Below are positions 32,146 to 44,178 of a stretch of 64,000 nt of DNA, in pieces. The position numbers were made by a program, and so were the translations under genes. Source of the DNA: Diaporthe sp. PMI_573 (taxonomy: Eukaryota > Ascomycota > Sordariomycetes > Diaporthales > Diaporthaceae). Below the pieces are notes generated by a model. That model was not told the origin of the DNA. It saw nothing but the letters and a program-made list of their open reading frames with translations, and made no database searches. The stretch is from contig JAJTUP010000047.1 in the NCBI GenBank assembly GCA_021399435.1, positions 434,001 to 498,000 of the forward strand, written 5' to 3'. Within the stretch, counting starts at the first letter, position 1. The number at the start of each line of letters is the position of its first letter.

Positions 32146-35100
32146 TTATGGAGCTACTGTCACAAGAACCTCATTGAGCACCTTCATCAAAGCATAAGCG
32201 CCATCTCCGTGCTACCAGGAAGTATGTTAGCACTCTGCAACCAGCAAATCGAAACGCGGATGCCTAGCTTACCATCATATCAAAGTGATCGAATCCCTTC
32301 AAGACATGTATTTGAATGCTTGTGTCCACGACAAGACTTTCCCATCCACTGGGTCCATAATCAGTGCGTGTCTGTGACAAGAAACGGACACCCTCGCCGT
32401 CCTCAGGCAAGAGCTTGAATTTCGGGTACTGATCGCCATTCAATGCTGGTCGGCCTGCCCACACAATCACAACGCTTGTGCATTGGTTTTGTTGTCCAGC
32501 ATGAGTACACGTGGCAGCCATCGGCTCCGCGCAGTACGAGGAGAGGAGGTCAATGGTTGCATTGAAATGGGGCAAAAGCCACTCGGGGTGATCCCCATCT
32601 CCCACCACACCATTCTGGTTCTTTTCGATCTGGCCGAACAGGCCGGCGCTGGCGCAGTGCTCGTAGAACCTCTGGGGCAGTCTTTCGAGTCCGCGAATTG
32701 GAGCCGGACTGTCTATGAGAATGAGGTGCCTGGCCGTCTCACCAAGATCGATGAGGATTTGGGACGCTCGATAGGCAAAGATACCGCCCGACGACCACCC
32801 ACCGAGCGAATAAGGCCCGCGGGGCTGCCGGCGGCGGATTTCCTCGACATACGAAATCAGAAGCTCGTCCAGGGAAATATCCCTCAACCCTTGGGGATCT
32901 TTCCTGTAGGGACAGACGAGACTGACGATGTTCATGCTCGAGCCTGTGGCTAAACCCGCCAGAGGGACATATGACATGGGTGATCCTGAACCATCGGGGA
33001 AGAGGAAGAGTGTCGGTGAATCGTGGCATGCGTCCACGGCTTGGTAGAGAACAAGAGAGGTGACTCTTCGAGCCACGTCGTGGTCCGGCCCGCTGTTGAC
33101 AGAGCCATTCGGCCCGTCGAGTGAAAGGGTCCTGCTTGGGGCGGGCGGACGTGTTGTTGCCCCACGCGCGTGCCCATTAGTGCCAATGAAGCTCTCTTTC
33201 AGATGTCTCAGCGTGCGGAACTGGCCAAAGATGGAGAGCCCAGATCCGATGTCGAAGTCAAGCTCGTCTTTCAAGCGACTTGTAACGAGCAGGGCCATGA
33301 GAGAATCGACGCCCACGGAGCTGAGCTCTGTGTCGTCGTCTAGCTCTGCGCATGGAATACCACTCTCCTCGGAAACTATGTTTGTGATCTGATCCAGTCG
33401 AGAGGAGAGAAGACGACCGGAGGTATCGCCTTGACGGGGCTCGGGTGTCACATGCGATGTTTCCGCGGCTGAAAGCGCGTACTCTTGTGGACTATGGTCT
33501 CGTTGTGAAGTTTGTGCCGCCGACAGAACGTGGTGTAGAAGCCTGATGGGAAGGCCTTGGAGCTAATGAAGGAAATTTTAGCCTTTCCGATGTTCAAGTG
33601 CATGTATGGTACATGGGAGCTTACTGTGATTCCTTTAATGACAGCAATGAGCGTGTTCTCGCAGACCACGCTCATGTCTCCTTTCCAAACGCCATTGCCA
33701 TCAGTGTGCCGGACCATTTGCACGTAGCATTCGTATTCCTTGTCTGCTTGCAATGGTTCGATAAGCATCAACGCATCCCAGCCATGGTTGACGAAGCATT
33801 CGACCTCCAGATCGGAAGCCTCGTTTGCGTTCATGACGAAACCGGCGGACTGTATGAGGGAGTCAAGGTGCGCGGGATGTACAGTGAAACTCAAGCCCTT
33901 GCAGTCTGGCAAAGTGCTGTAATTGACCTTGCTCGCGGCCGCCATGTTATTGCTGTCCAGGATGACCTCCTTCAATCCCTGATAACCGCGGTCGAACTGG
34001 GCAAGAATGGCCACCATTCTATACACCATCTTCGAGTTGAACATGAAGCAGTTCGGAGCTCCCGATCTCATGCGTCTGCGGATGGAGTCGATGTTCGCCT
34101 TTGTTTGCGAGGTCTTCTCAACGACCTCAGCTGAGCTGACGCTTGCGCAATATCTGACCGTGCACTGGGCGTGCTTGCTGGAGACCACACCGTCGGCTGA
34201 AAGCGACGAGAAGGTGCACATGAACGAGCCTTGGTCGCTGGCGACTTTCGCCTCTGTCTGCAGCCATTTGCTGACCTTCTGACTCGTCGGTGGTACGACC
34301 AAAGCTTTCTCAATAACCATGTCGGTGATAGAAATCTGTCTTCCTTGTCCCCCGAATTCGTATTTTCTGCAAACGTAATTTGCGATTGTGAGTGCAATGT
34401 CGGCATAAATTGACTATTAGTTGGTTTCTTACATTAGTAAAATACTTCGTACGGTGCTGGGGGTTGGAGCTCATGATTACGTACTGGAGTAGCAAGTGGG
34501 ATGCCGTTGACCTTATGGCCCTGAACTATCGGGTGAAGATCTGGCGCAGTCAAGCCGGAATGCACGACAATAGTACCAGACTCTGAGAATGGTTCCTCCT
34601 TGACCACTCTATGGATCGAGGTCGAGAGCAGGCTCGGAGCTGGTCTAGCGGCACCAGACACAGCATCACCCTTCCGGAGGGACCAGTCATTCCTGTACTG
34701 TATCCAATAACTTTGGAAGTCCCATTTGTAATGAGGAACTGGGACGACCTCCAGTGCATCCGAAAAGTCGCGATGATACTCCCTCCACTTAGTATTGAAT
34801 CCCGCCTGGTAGCAGAGATTCACTGCGTGGACTAACGTCGTCCATGGATCTTTGTTTCTCATCAAGCTCGGACAGGCCTTGACTGAATTACCGAGTATTG
34901 CCTTGAGCATCGATGTCACAGATGAATTGTGGCCAATTTCCAAGAACAGAGTATCATCTGTGACAAGGCATTCTCTTCTCGCGGCCTCTAGAGCACCGAC
35001 AAGGTTGACCTGTCCGCGGCAATGGTCCACAAGATGTGATGCGCTGAAATCATCCCTCGCACGTGTCACACCTTGTCTCCGAGGACAGATGACCGGAATG

Positions 35101-38100
35101 CGTGGGGATTTGAATTTGACCCCGGAGATTGACAACCGAAACGCGTCCAGAAAACAGTCGACTTGTGCGGAATGAAAGGCAAAAGGGACGTCCAGCACAC
35201 GGCATGAGATGTGCTCCGACGTGATTCTAGCGAGCAATTCATCGACGTCGGTGGCAGGACCGGTGAGTACGACTTCGTGCGGGCCGTTGATGCAGGCAAT
35301 CTCGATTTTGGATCGATCGGGCAGTATTCGGGAAATCTCCGGCCGTGTTGCACGTACGCAGAGCATCTTGTGCGTGCCGGGCTTACAGTGTTGCTGCATC
35401 AGCTGAGCTCTCGTGCCAACCAGGAATATAGTGTCCGCTTCTGATATCACACCGGCCGCGTTGAGAGCAGCATAATGGCCTAGGCTATGGCCGATAACAC
35501 CGGCTGGTGTGATACCCCAAGACACCCAGAGTTTAGCGAGTGCCATTTGCAGTGACACTATGGCGAGCTGCACACTCTCAGAGTTCTCTTGGTGTAGATC
35601 GACCTTCTCCTCGGTGATGAGCGGTAGGAAAGGGGAGAAACCATTTCGACGGGCGATTTGGCTGTATTTGTCGATGTCTCTTCTGAAGCTGCCGAGACAG
35701 TTGTACAATTGTCTTCCCATTCCGACATAGTGGCTGCCCTGGCCCGTAAAGGCGAAGACCGCGGTCGTTGGGGCTGGTCTGCGTGCACTTGGTTCCTCAT
35801 CTAGAAATGCCGACAATCCTCTGATGAATTGTTCAATCGTCGATCCAGCAATTGCCAATCTGTGCAGATGATGCATTCGCCTGGCCGTCGTCGTATAGGA
35901 AAGTGATGACGCACTCAGACCAGGGTGAGTTTTCAAGTGTGAAAGCATTGCCCTGGCATTTCCACGAAGAGCAGTAGCAGTTTTGGCGGACAGCACAAGA
36001 GGATGGGTTGATCTTGGATCCGACCTCAATGCCGTTGCCGATTTGGCGAACTCTTGTAGCAATAACGCGGTATTGCCTCCTGCCGCGCTGAAGTTGTTCA
36101 ACAGCGCGTACCGAGGCTGACGAGGTCCCCTGCTTACCCACTCTACGAGGTTTGATGCTATTTGAACCCCAAGTGCACTCATGTCGTTTGGGAATCTGCG
36201 ATTTAGCCTTGTTTTGACCCCGACGTGAGGTGGTATCATTTTCTTTTCCATCATCAACAGTAGTTTGACCAGGCTCGTAGCTCCTGCGGCCGCTTCTCCA
36301 TGACCAACATTGGCTTTAACAGAGCCAAGGTGGACCGTTTCAGTCCCATTGAGGCGTTGAGGGCCGTTCCTAGGGGCGAGCACCTCCAGGAGACTACTCA
36401 TCTCGGTGGCGTCTCCAACTTGAGTACCAGTTCCGTGCATCTCGACATAGCTCACATTTGCTGGGCTGAGGCCGTCAAGAACCCGAGCGAAAACATCCCT
36501 CTGAGCTTGCAAGGATGGTCGGGTGATTGACTCGGCTTCAGCTGAATGGTTCGTCTGAACATTGACAATGACACCTTTTATAGGATCTCCATCCCGGATT
36601 GCATCATCAAGCCTTTTCAAGACGACACTGACAACACCTGTGAATCCGTTAGGTCCCAGTCGGCCATGGGTGCAACGACTGTGCAACTTGAGATAAGGTA
36701 GCCGTGGAGCAACTTACCTTCGCCACGACAATATCCATCAGCACCGTCATCAAATGTCTTGCAGCCACCCGTCCTGGAGAGGAAATGACCCCTGTCCAAC
36801 CCAGCGGTGAAGTCCGGGTTGGTCAAAACATTCGTTCCGCCGGCGAGCATGGTATCAGCTTCACCTCGCCAGAGAATGTTGCAGGCCGTATGGATTGCTG
36901 CCAAACTACTGGAGCATGCAGTGTCTATAGCCAGGCTGGGACCGCTGAATTTGAAGAAGTAATTGATGCGGCCAGGAATAAAAGCCCGATTCCCGCCCGA
37001 AATCATGTATGTGTCGATGTCCTGAGCAGAGTTTGTCTCCATCCAGTCGTTGCTTGTCACGCCATAGCTACTCGGATGTGTAGCAGTGTCAGAAAATTTG
37101 ATCATTCAATATGTGGTCAATTGTTCCAAGGGAACTAGATGTACTGACCATACTCCAGTCCTGTTGCGCTGCGAACTGCCATCTCCGGGAACGATGCCAC
37201 CATCTTCTAGAGCCTCGTACGCCGTCATGAGAGCGAGTCTTTGCGCAGGGTCCACCTGCTCACACTCGCGAGGCGACATGCCAAAGAACCTGCCATCAAA
37301 AAGGGCGGGTTCCTGAAGCCAGCAGCCGTATGGAGTGGCGCTGGTATTTTTCCGGGGCTTTTCTGAAGTATCGACGTGAGTCGTGGCATCCCATCGTGAT
37401 GGGGGAACAACTTCGTGGACATCCAGACCCTGGCAAAGTAGGTCCCAGAACTCATCCACGTTATTAGCGTAAGGCAGGCGACAAGCCATGCCGACAATCG
37501 CGATTTTTGACCGCGAATGGTACTGTGAATTGGTATTGCGGGTGCCCACGGCATCGTAGGGTCGCACGATCTCATTAGCAAGCTCGAGCGCCATTGTCTC
37601 GATACCGTCGCTGGACACATCTCCTGTGCTCAGGGCTCGACGGATAGTGGCGGCAGCATTGGACGCGATAGGAACGAACCTGGCTTTCGTCCCTCTCGAT
37701 GAAATTATGTAGCGTTTGATATCGTTCAAGATATCCCCGAAGTCGACTTGATCGATAAAAATGGACTCAGTTGCTCTCGCAAGAGCAGCAGATAACCCAG
37801 AAGGTACCGAGCTATTGAGCAACTGCCGGTCGCTCCCCGGTATTTGAAGTAGATCCTGAGTCCCATCGTGCCAGTTTGCGATCTGTACTGACTGATTGAC
37901 CAATATGTTCAGCTCCATGCGGTCATATAAATGAGGTGCATGGTATGGCGCATGGATTGGTAATACTGTTGAGGAACCCAAGCCACCAAATTTGTGAAGC
38001 TCTTCAAGAACTTCCGGCGAGCCGCTGATGGTGACTCCTTGAGCCCAAATACTCGAGATATAAGGATTCAAATACTCGGGCAGATTCTATTATATTCAGC

Positions 38101-38769
38101 CAGGTGTCTCAAGTCAGCATCGTTTTATTGGGCCAGCATCTCCACCTCATTATGACTGACCTTAGTCACTGAAAAGCGAGCTATGATTTGAGCGACATCC
38201 TCGGCCCTGGCGTCGAGGACAGTCACTGCACAGCAGCGGTCTCCTCGCGCTTCGCCAAAATAACGTACACCTGTCTGCGCTGCATGGGCACCAAGCCTAT
38301 ATGCGAGAAGGGTCGTCTGCAACGCTACTGGCAGCAGTTCAAGTGACGACTGGCAACAGCTTATGGCTGCTGCAGCCAGAGAGCCAGTGCAAATGCCTAC
38401 ATACTTGGTTGTTTGGTGACCAGGGTAGATCCCTTGTGATTGCCGGCATTTTTCGAAGAATAGACCGAAGTGGCATACCGTAGTCAGGGCATGTTCGAGT
38501 GCTACTGCTTGAGCTCCTCCCAAGACAACATCCAGAAGCTCAAGGAGATTCGAGAAATTTTGGTCTGAGATTTCGAAGTCGACGGAGGTTCGCAGAATTT
38601 CGAATCGTAAATATCTGAATGACTCTTCCAAGAATCGCTGCAGCATAGGGTCGGGGTTTACATCGAGCAGCGCCCGGAGACTCAGCCGCACATTGTCTGT
38701 CTGGTCTCCAAAGATGACGATCTCCACAATCCGCTCACCACTTGTTGCAGGAGAAGCGCTGGGGTCCAT
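32146..38769 (-). CDS. Non-reducing PKS, SAT-KS-AT-PT-ACP-TE, 2064 aa
   Basis: Exons 38769-38161, 38086-37149, 37067-36718, 36637-34485, 34413-33625, 33562-32273 and 32211-32146 join to 6195 nt with no stop. Domains: SAT about 1-380 with GICTG (Cys127); KS about 397-825 with DTACSSS (Cys567), HGTGT (His700) and His745; AT about 925-1230 with GHSLG (Ser1017); PT about 1310-1630 with GHKVNG (His1340) and HPAHLDS (Asp1534); one ACP with GVDSL (Ser1700); TE/Claisen-cyclase about 1795-2064 with GWSSG (Ser1870) and the C-terminal His in GFDHFDMM. There is no methylation domain and no second ACP. It should assemble an unreduced poly-beta-ketone, fold it on PT and release it by C-C (Claisen) or lactone closure. 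All catalytic residues are present, so it looks active. It is the core gene of the cluster. Confidence 0.93.
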
Positions 38770-39646
38770 ATCGACGTAGAGCTTGTTGACAGTAACACAC
38801 GAGCGGGCACACGTTAGGAAAGAGACCTTTTCACAGGCTTGAGCAGATCAAAAAAACTTCCTCACAACTTCCGCGACTTCGTGAACATGGCCCGTTGGGC
38901 CCAACCCTCTGACCAGGCCTGCTAAGTGGATCTGGCGACCCTTCTGTCAACAAATCTATGTAGAGTTACATAGGTCCAGAATCGGGCCAGTCGCTTACAC
39001 AGTACGCATCCCAACCACCGATATGGTACGGCTCTTCACTGTGGAATGAACTACTAGACACTGTACTCAGGACCACCCGCGTAGGATGGGTCGAGATGCA
39101 ACTAACAGCTAGAATTCGCATAATAGATTAAATGTTGGCTGAATTTGTAACAATATTTGGAATTTAATTTTTTAAATACTATTAATATTTTGATTAATTT
39201 ATCAGGAATATTAATTCTTTGCATTCTTTTAAAGAATGTACTTCTGTGGCCACATGATACTGGCCAGGGATAGCTTACAGAGGGGGTTTGTGGATCTTAC
39301 GGGATCTTTGGTGAGGTTGATTCTGGCAGCTGATTGGTATCAAGCTTGATTGCTGATTGGAGAGACGGATAGTTGCTCGGGACCGGCCTCGGCACGGGCT
39401 CCGCGGCATCCGACACCTCAGCCGCAACAGGGGTGTGTTTGGTGCGACTTTCCTACCAACACGCCAAGCCTGGCTTGTGGCTGCACGTTGGCTGCAGGTC
39501 GACGGCCCGCACATTAGATAGTACACTTGTTCGCCTTAGCCCCAACGCCTGCCTGCCTCCGCCCCCTGTCCCTGCCTACTCAATGCGACTCTGACGAAGT
39601 ACACACCAGTACATGAACAATAGGACTTCCCGGTAGCCTTGCCACA
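38770..39646. promoter_or_regulatory. PKS upstream region
   Basis: 877 bp between the PKS start and the stop of the small membrane protein gene, both on the minus strand. A short AT-rich tract at 39130-39240 lies inside it. No regulator site can be assigned. Confidence 0.4.
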
Positions 39647-40235
39647 TCACCTTGGCGTGCCGACGCATTCCAACCAAGATCCAGCGAGCCCGCAACCTGC
39701 CAAGATCGTGAAAATGGGCAGTTGGGGGAAGCCTGGTCCGCCGAACTGACGAGTGCGGCTGATGCGTCAGAATTGAGCTTCATCATGAGGTTTGTTGGAG
39801 GGGCTGCGGGTGGGGACAAGCAAACCTCGGGATCCAACCCGTCCGATCCGGGGAATAGTATCGCTGCCAACCCTGTGAACCAATATATGGTGCCGGTGAA
39901 AGCTGCCATTTTCAGAGAGTCTCGGGTGACCTCCTTGGAAGCTCTCAGGACCGGACCCCGCCAGGTGAGAAAGAGCGTTGCAAGTCCCAGGGCCGTGCTA
40001 AGCCCGATGGTCTGGCCGCAGTGGAATCTGTGAGCACGACAGTGTGAGACAAGTTGAGGACACAGCGCTGCTCACTGGAGAGCGCCTTTGAAGAGTCGGT
40101 GGCTGCGGTCGGGTCTTACTTGGCATGCGGTGGCCATCGAGGATTGAAGATGTGCGATTCAGAGTGATAATCTGCTACCCAGGCCCCCAGGAGAAGGCCT
40201 ACAGAGTCAACAGTCAAGAGCAGGCGACCCAGCAT
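39647..40235 (-). CDS. Small membrane protein, DUF6640-like
   Basis: Exons 40235-40120, 40027-39826 and 39745-39647 join to 417 nt, 138 aa. The start MLGRLLLTVDSVGLLLGAWVADY gives a first hydrophobic helix. NPRWPPHAKFHCGQT follows, then GLSTALGLATLFLTW, a helix ending GLAAILFPGSDGLDPE and DPEFGGPGFPQLP, and a last helix before the stop. That is a fungal family of small four-helix membrane proteins (I believe DUF6640) often found beside secondary-metabolism genes. The second donor (GAGGTTTGC) is weak, but the family text runs on across it without a break. Its role is unknown; a carrier or a small membrane enzyme is possible. It is easily missed because no single exon is long. Confidence 0.72.
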
Positions 40236-41205
40236 TTTGGCTGTCGACTTGAAATTCGTGGGATGCGGTGGTGAGGGCGGGTAAGGCGTCCGAGCTGTCG
40301 GCGTTGTCTGACAGATTCTCGGTATTTTGGGCTAGTTCATCTTGTTTCTGCCTTATTATATGTGTACATCTCTTCGGTCTAGTGGGAACGACGGGCAGGC
40401 ATGCTCCACCTTTGTGCGACGATACACCCGTGGATTCGTCTGCCACGCTCGCCACGTAGCCCCACTGGCGTTGAGCATGCACAACTTCGCACGGCTTCTC
40501 GTGCAATTTGCATGTATCAGTACCTCCTCATTCTCTACACATGTATCGATGTGCAGAGACTTCCCTTAACCAACGCTTTGTTGGAGACCCATTTGATCCC
40601 GGGCTGCGCGAGGGGCCCCCGGCGATGCAGGTTCAACGAACCAGAAGCTCACGATCCACCGTCAGCAGAAGGTTGTGGGTACTGTCATCACGAGCAGAGT
40701 GGAATGCACTCTGTGTACCCCAGATACTTCGTGCACTGCTTTCCGGTGCCTCCCATACTTGTTGCTGGCCGCCAGTCACCGAGCGGTTTTTGGAAGGTGA
40801 CATTGTGATCCTGCTCAAGTGCTGCAACGCAATATTCCTCCCTGTCTCCATTCCAAGCAACCAACAGTACATAGTGGATCCAGTTCCAACGACTGACGTG
40901 AGACAGCATTTTGCCCGTGATCGGCCTCCTCGCAAGATCATGCACACGACCAACACCCGCATGTAATTGCCTCGGGAACAGATGGCCCAACGGACGGCGC
41001 CTGCAGGTCGCAGCCAGTGGCGGGGGCCTGTGAGTCTCTCACTCTTCTCGCGCTGAGGTACGGTGGCTTCTTCATGAGGGCCAGCATTTCTTCAACATTC
41101 TTGGCCCTGGTCTTCACCTACGACGGGCAATTCTTTCATGCACACAACTTGAACTACCAGTCTTCATATTCACGCTTTGCAAGACAACATTGAGAAAGCG
41201 ACGCC
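40236..41205. promoter_or_regulatory. Divergent intergenic region, membrane protein / SDR
   Basis: 970 bp upstream of both genes. Several frames are open here on both strands but none shows motifs or a good start. No zinc-cluster regulator was found. Confidence 0.4.
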
Positions 41206-42162
41206 ATGTCCGAGAGAATCAACGCCGTCCTCATTATCGGGGGTACCTCGGGCATTGGTGAGGCCTTTGCTCGTCGATTCCATAGCCTTGGCAAAAAAGT
41301 GATCATCACCGGTCGCAACTACGAGAAGCTCGGGACTCTGGCTAAAGAGCTCCCCGGCCTGGAGACTCGCGAGGTAAGCTGCAGTTATTCTTCACTTCCA
41401 GATTGTCACAAGCGGGCCGAGTTATGTTGCTGCGTGGAGTGCGCGAGCGGAGGCGGACAGTGCAAGCCCCAAGGTGTCTATTCATACTGATTGCGCCGGT
41501 AGTTAGCCCTGGACGATGTGACCGCGATAGGAACCAAGATCGAGGGGATCCTCAAGGATTTTCCAACCATTGACAGCGCCATCATCACCGCTGGTGTACA
41601 GAAGTGTTTCAACCTGTTCGATCCATCAACCACGACCCCTGAAGTCATGGCGAGCGAAATTTCCACCAACCTCACAGCCACCACGATCCTCGTCCACTAT
41701 CTCGCCCCCCACCTCCTCAACTTGGCACAGAAAGGTACCAAGTCGAACCTTTTCCTTACAAGCTCAACCCTCGCCTATATCCCCATGAGCTTCTACCCAA
41801 CCTACTGCGCCTCGAAGGCAGGTGTAGCTGCCTTGGCGAAAGTAGTCCGTCAACAACTCAGCTATATTCCGGTTGCTAGCGACAACATGGCGGTCGTTGA
41901 GATTGTGCCGCCCTACACCGACACGCCCCTGGACAAAGACCATCGTGCGACAACCATTGCGATGCAGGGGGGAGCGGAAAAGGCATTTGCGCCGATGCCG
42001 CTGGCGGAGTACATTGACAAATTCTTCGAGGCCCTAGATGCAGCCGTCGGGCAGGATGGCTCGATGAAGCAGGAAATTGGTGTGGGCCTTGGAGCCGTGG
42101 CCGTTGACACCTGGAGGACAAGTTTTGGTGCCGTCTACGAGGGCATGGGCATGAGGACCTAG
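41206..42162 (+). CDS. Short-chain dehydrogenase/reductase
   Basis: Exons 41206-41373 and 41503-42162 join to 828 nt, 275 aa. The N-terminus carries the NAD(P)-binding motif GGTSGIG at residues 12-18 and TGRN soon after, which suggests NADP(H). Ser of LTSSTL (about 142-144) and the YCASK motif (Tyr157, Lys161) complete the catalytic set. AGVQ replaces the usual NAG motif (about 86-89). This is a classical SDR of the DltE-like type, cytosolic. It likely reduces a ketone or quinone intermediate or oxidises an alcohol in the pathway. The 129-bp intron is longer than others in the cluster. The ATG context (GCCATGTC) supports the start. Confidence 0.9.
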
Positions 42163-42732
42163 CGTCTGGCAGGTCAATCTCTTATATAGCACAGGACCCC
42201 CGTAGATGAAACTGTCGACGAGGACGAATAGCGAAGAAAATTCAAACAGCAATCAATGCAAAGTATTGGTCTGCATAGAGCGGCCATATCAGAGAATTCC
42301 TACATACCTTGTATCATTGGCAGCTTGACCAGAAATATGACCCCTGAAGTGTCCTAACGGAGACAAGCATGAGGATACAAACGGAAGCAAATACCTAGGT
42401 GGCTACGCAAATGTTCATGTTTGACCTGACCCGCCTGTGGCGCAAGAGATCCAGCCAGTGCGATAGTGATACCTCACAACAGACAATCAATGGCGCAGAA
42501 AATTCAGCCAGACCTCAGCATACCATCCTACATTGTGTTGGCGGGTCCAATTGCAACGAATAGGCGAATTTATACAAAGCACTTGTCCAAGATTCAAGTG
42601 ACTAATACATTAGATTTGTTCATCCAACTCAGTATACATTAAATCCCCGGCTACCGCAACACCCTGCATGTCGTTCCCTTCGCAGACAAACTCGGCGCCG
42701 CCCCCCTTTGGAAACCACATTGTAGATAGTAC
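42163..42732. other. Convergent intergenic region
   Basis: The shared 3' region of the SDR and the Pth11-like gene. One TACCTAGGT-like box near 42392. No gene seen. Confidence 0.5.
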
Positions 42733-44178
42733 CTAGTCTACAATAGGCCTGTAGGAGGCTCCGTGGAACTGCTGCAGCTCCGCAGAATTGACATGGGGGT
42801 TTCTTTTGTCGTACGAGGTATCTCCGCTAAAATCGCTCTGTTTCTTAGCTGAACTGTTGGCAGTGTCCCGTGTGCTGAATATTCTGGACCATTGCTTGAT
42901 TCGCGTTCCCATCATAATGAGCATGGCGCGAATGGACGGGACCGAAGCAGCTACCATCAAAGCACAGCTCTCTACACTATTCCAGACCTCAAGAGACACA
43001 GTGGAGACTAATCATTGTTCTTTCATCAACATGACATGAAGCTTGTGTGGTCGTATGGCATAGGTACTTACATGTGACATCGCTGACGTTCAACGTATGG
43101 ATGGCTGACATTTTAATGCAAGTCACAATTCCAGCCCTTCATGATATCTTAGTTAGAGATGGGACGACCAGTCGATTGCCTTCGAGGGGGGTAGGGAAGC
43201 ACGGGGAGGGGGGCAAGGACCGGACAGGTTCAACATACGGTATTCCAAGGCTTAGTGAGATGGCGATCATGATCTTGTGAGACTTGTCCATTTGAAGGCT
43301 GAAAACTTGAGCCATCGCGTAAAAGGCGAAACCAAAGTCTAGGCCCGCAGAAAGTGCTGTAAGAGAGCCCCATGCGGTCAGTCGCGACTCAATAATACTT
43401 CATTGACGGGCCATATTGCAGCAAGGGCCATACTTACCCCCAGAAAAATACCCAATGCCTTGATATATAGAGGTATCCCAGCATGTACCGGCTACGCCCT
43501 TGGGATTCCAATTCTTCTCAATTGGAGTGCATTTCACAAATGTCACTACCGTCATAATAATAACGAAAACCACCAGCAACCCAACGAGTGAGAACAAGAT
43601 AACGCCAAGTCTCTTCTTATATGTTCCAAAGACTCTGTAGAGAAGGAGTGCAACGGAGAGTTTCGGAAGTGTCCATGTCCAAAGGCTGATGGCTTGCAAA
43701 ATGACCAAGAGCCGTGTCAGCTTGATCATTCGCACCGGATCGTGTGCAAGAGCTTGGAGGTGCTGGCCGAAGCCGAGGTGGACACAATATGATATGTAGA
43801 TCGCCCTGACCAGAATGACGGCCTGTTACCGCATAGGAATCAGCGCCTGGTTGGTATGGTGGACCCCTCCCCGGGTCCAACTTGGGAAGACAAAAGGGCT
43901 GAAAGTCAACGGTGTTGGTCTCCAAACTTACCATAGGGAGAATGATAAAAGCCTCATCGATTCCTGCCCGTGGTCTCTTTTCCCTCAGGGAGCTTTGTGA
44001 GATTAACCGAAGAACAACAAAGACTACCGGTGAGGTGTTAGGATATCGTAGTTGGATGCTGGAAGCGGTTTGGTGACACAGGACGTAGACAGGGTGCCAT
44101 ACCGAGAGCAATAGAGGCGAAGATCCAGTCTATCGCGTTGATGAACGGACCTCTGTTAACATCACCGCCGTAGGACAT
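42733..44178 (-). CDS. Pth11-like rhodopsin-domain membrane protein
   Basis: Exons 44178-44103, 44023-43932, 43822-43438, 43356-43239, 43136-43072 and 43007-42733 join to 1011 nt, 336 aa. The text follows the fungal seven-helix rhodopsin-domain family: a first helix in NAIDWIFASIAL, GIDEAFIILPMAVILVRAIYI, HLGFGQH, KLSVALLLYRVFG, a long helix LFSLVGLLVVFVIIMTVV followed by C-x-P-I-E-K-N-W and GTCWD, ALSAGLDFGFAFYAM, then EVWNSVESCALMVAASVPSIR. A hydrophilic tail of about 60 residues follows. There is no CFEM domain. Such proteins are thought to act as receptors or surface sensors at the plasma membrane. Placement inside the cluster suggests sensing of the product or export control, but that is inference. 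The N-terminus is short and the start could lie further upstream. Confidence 0.8.
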
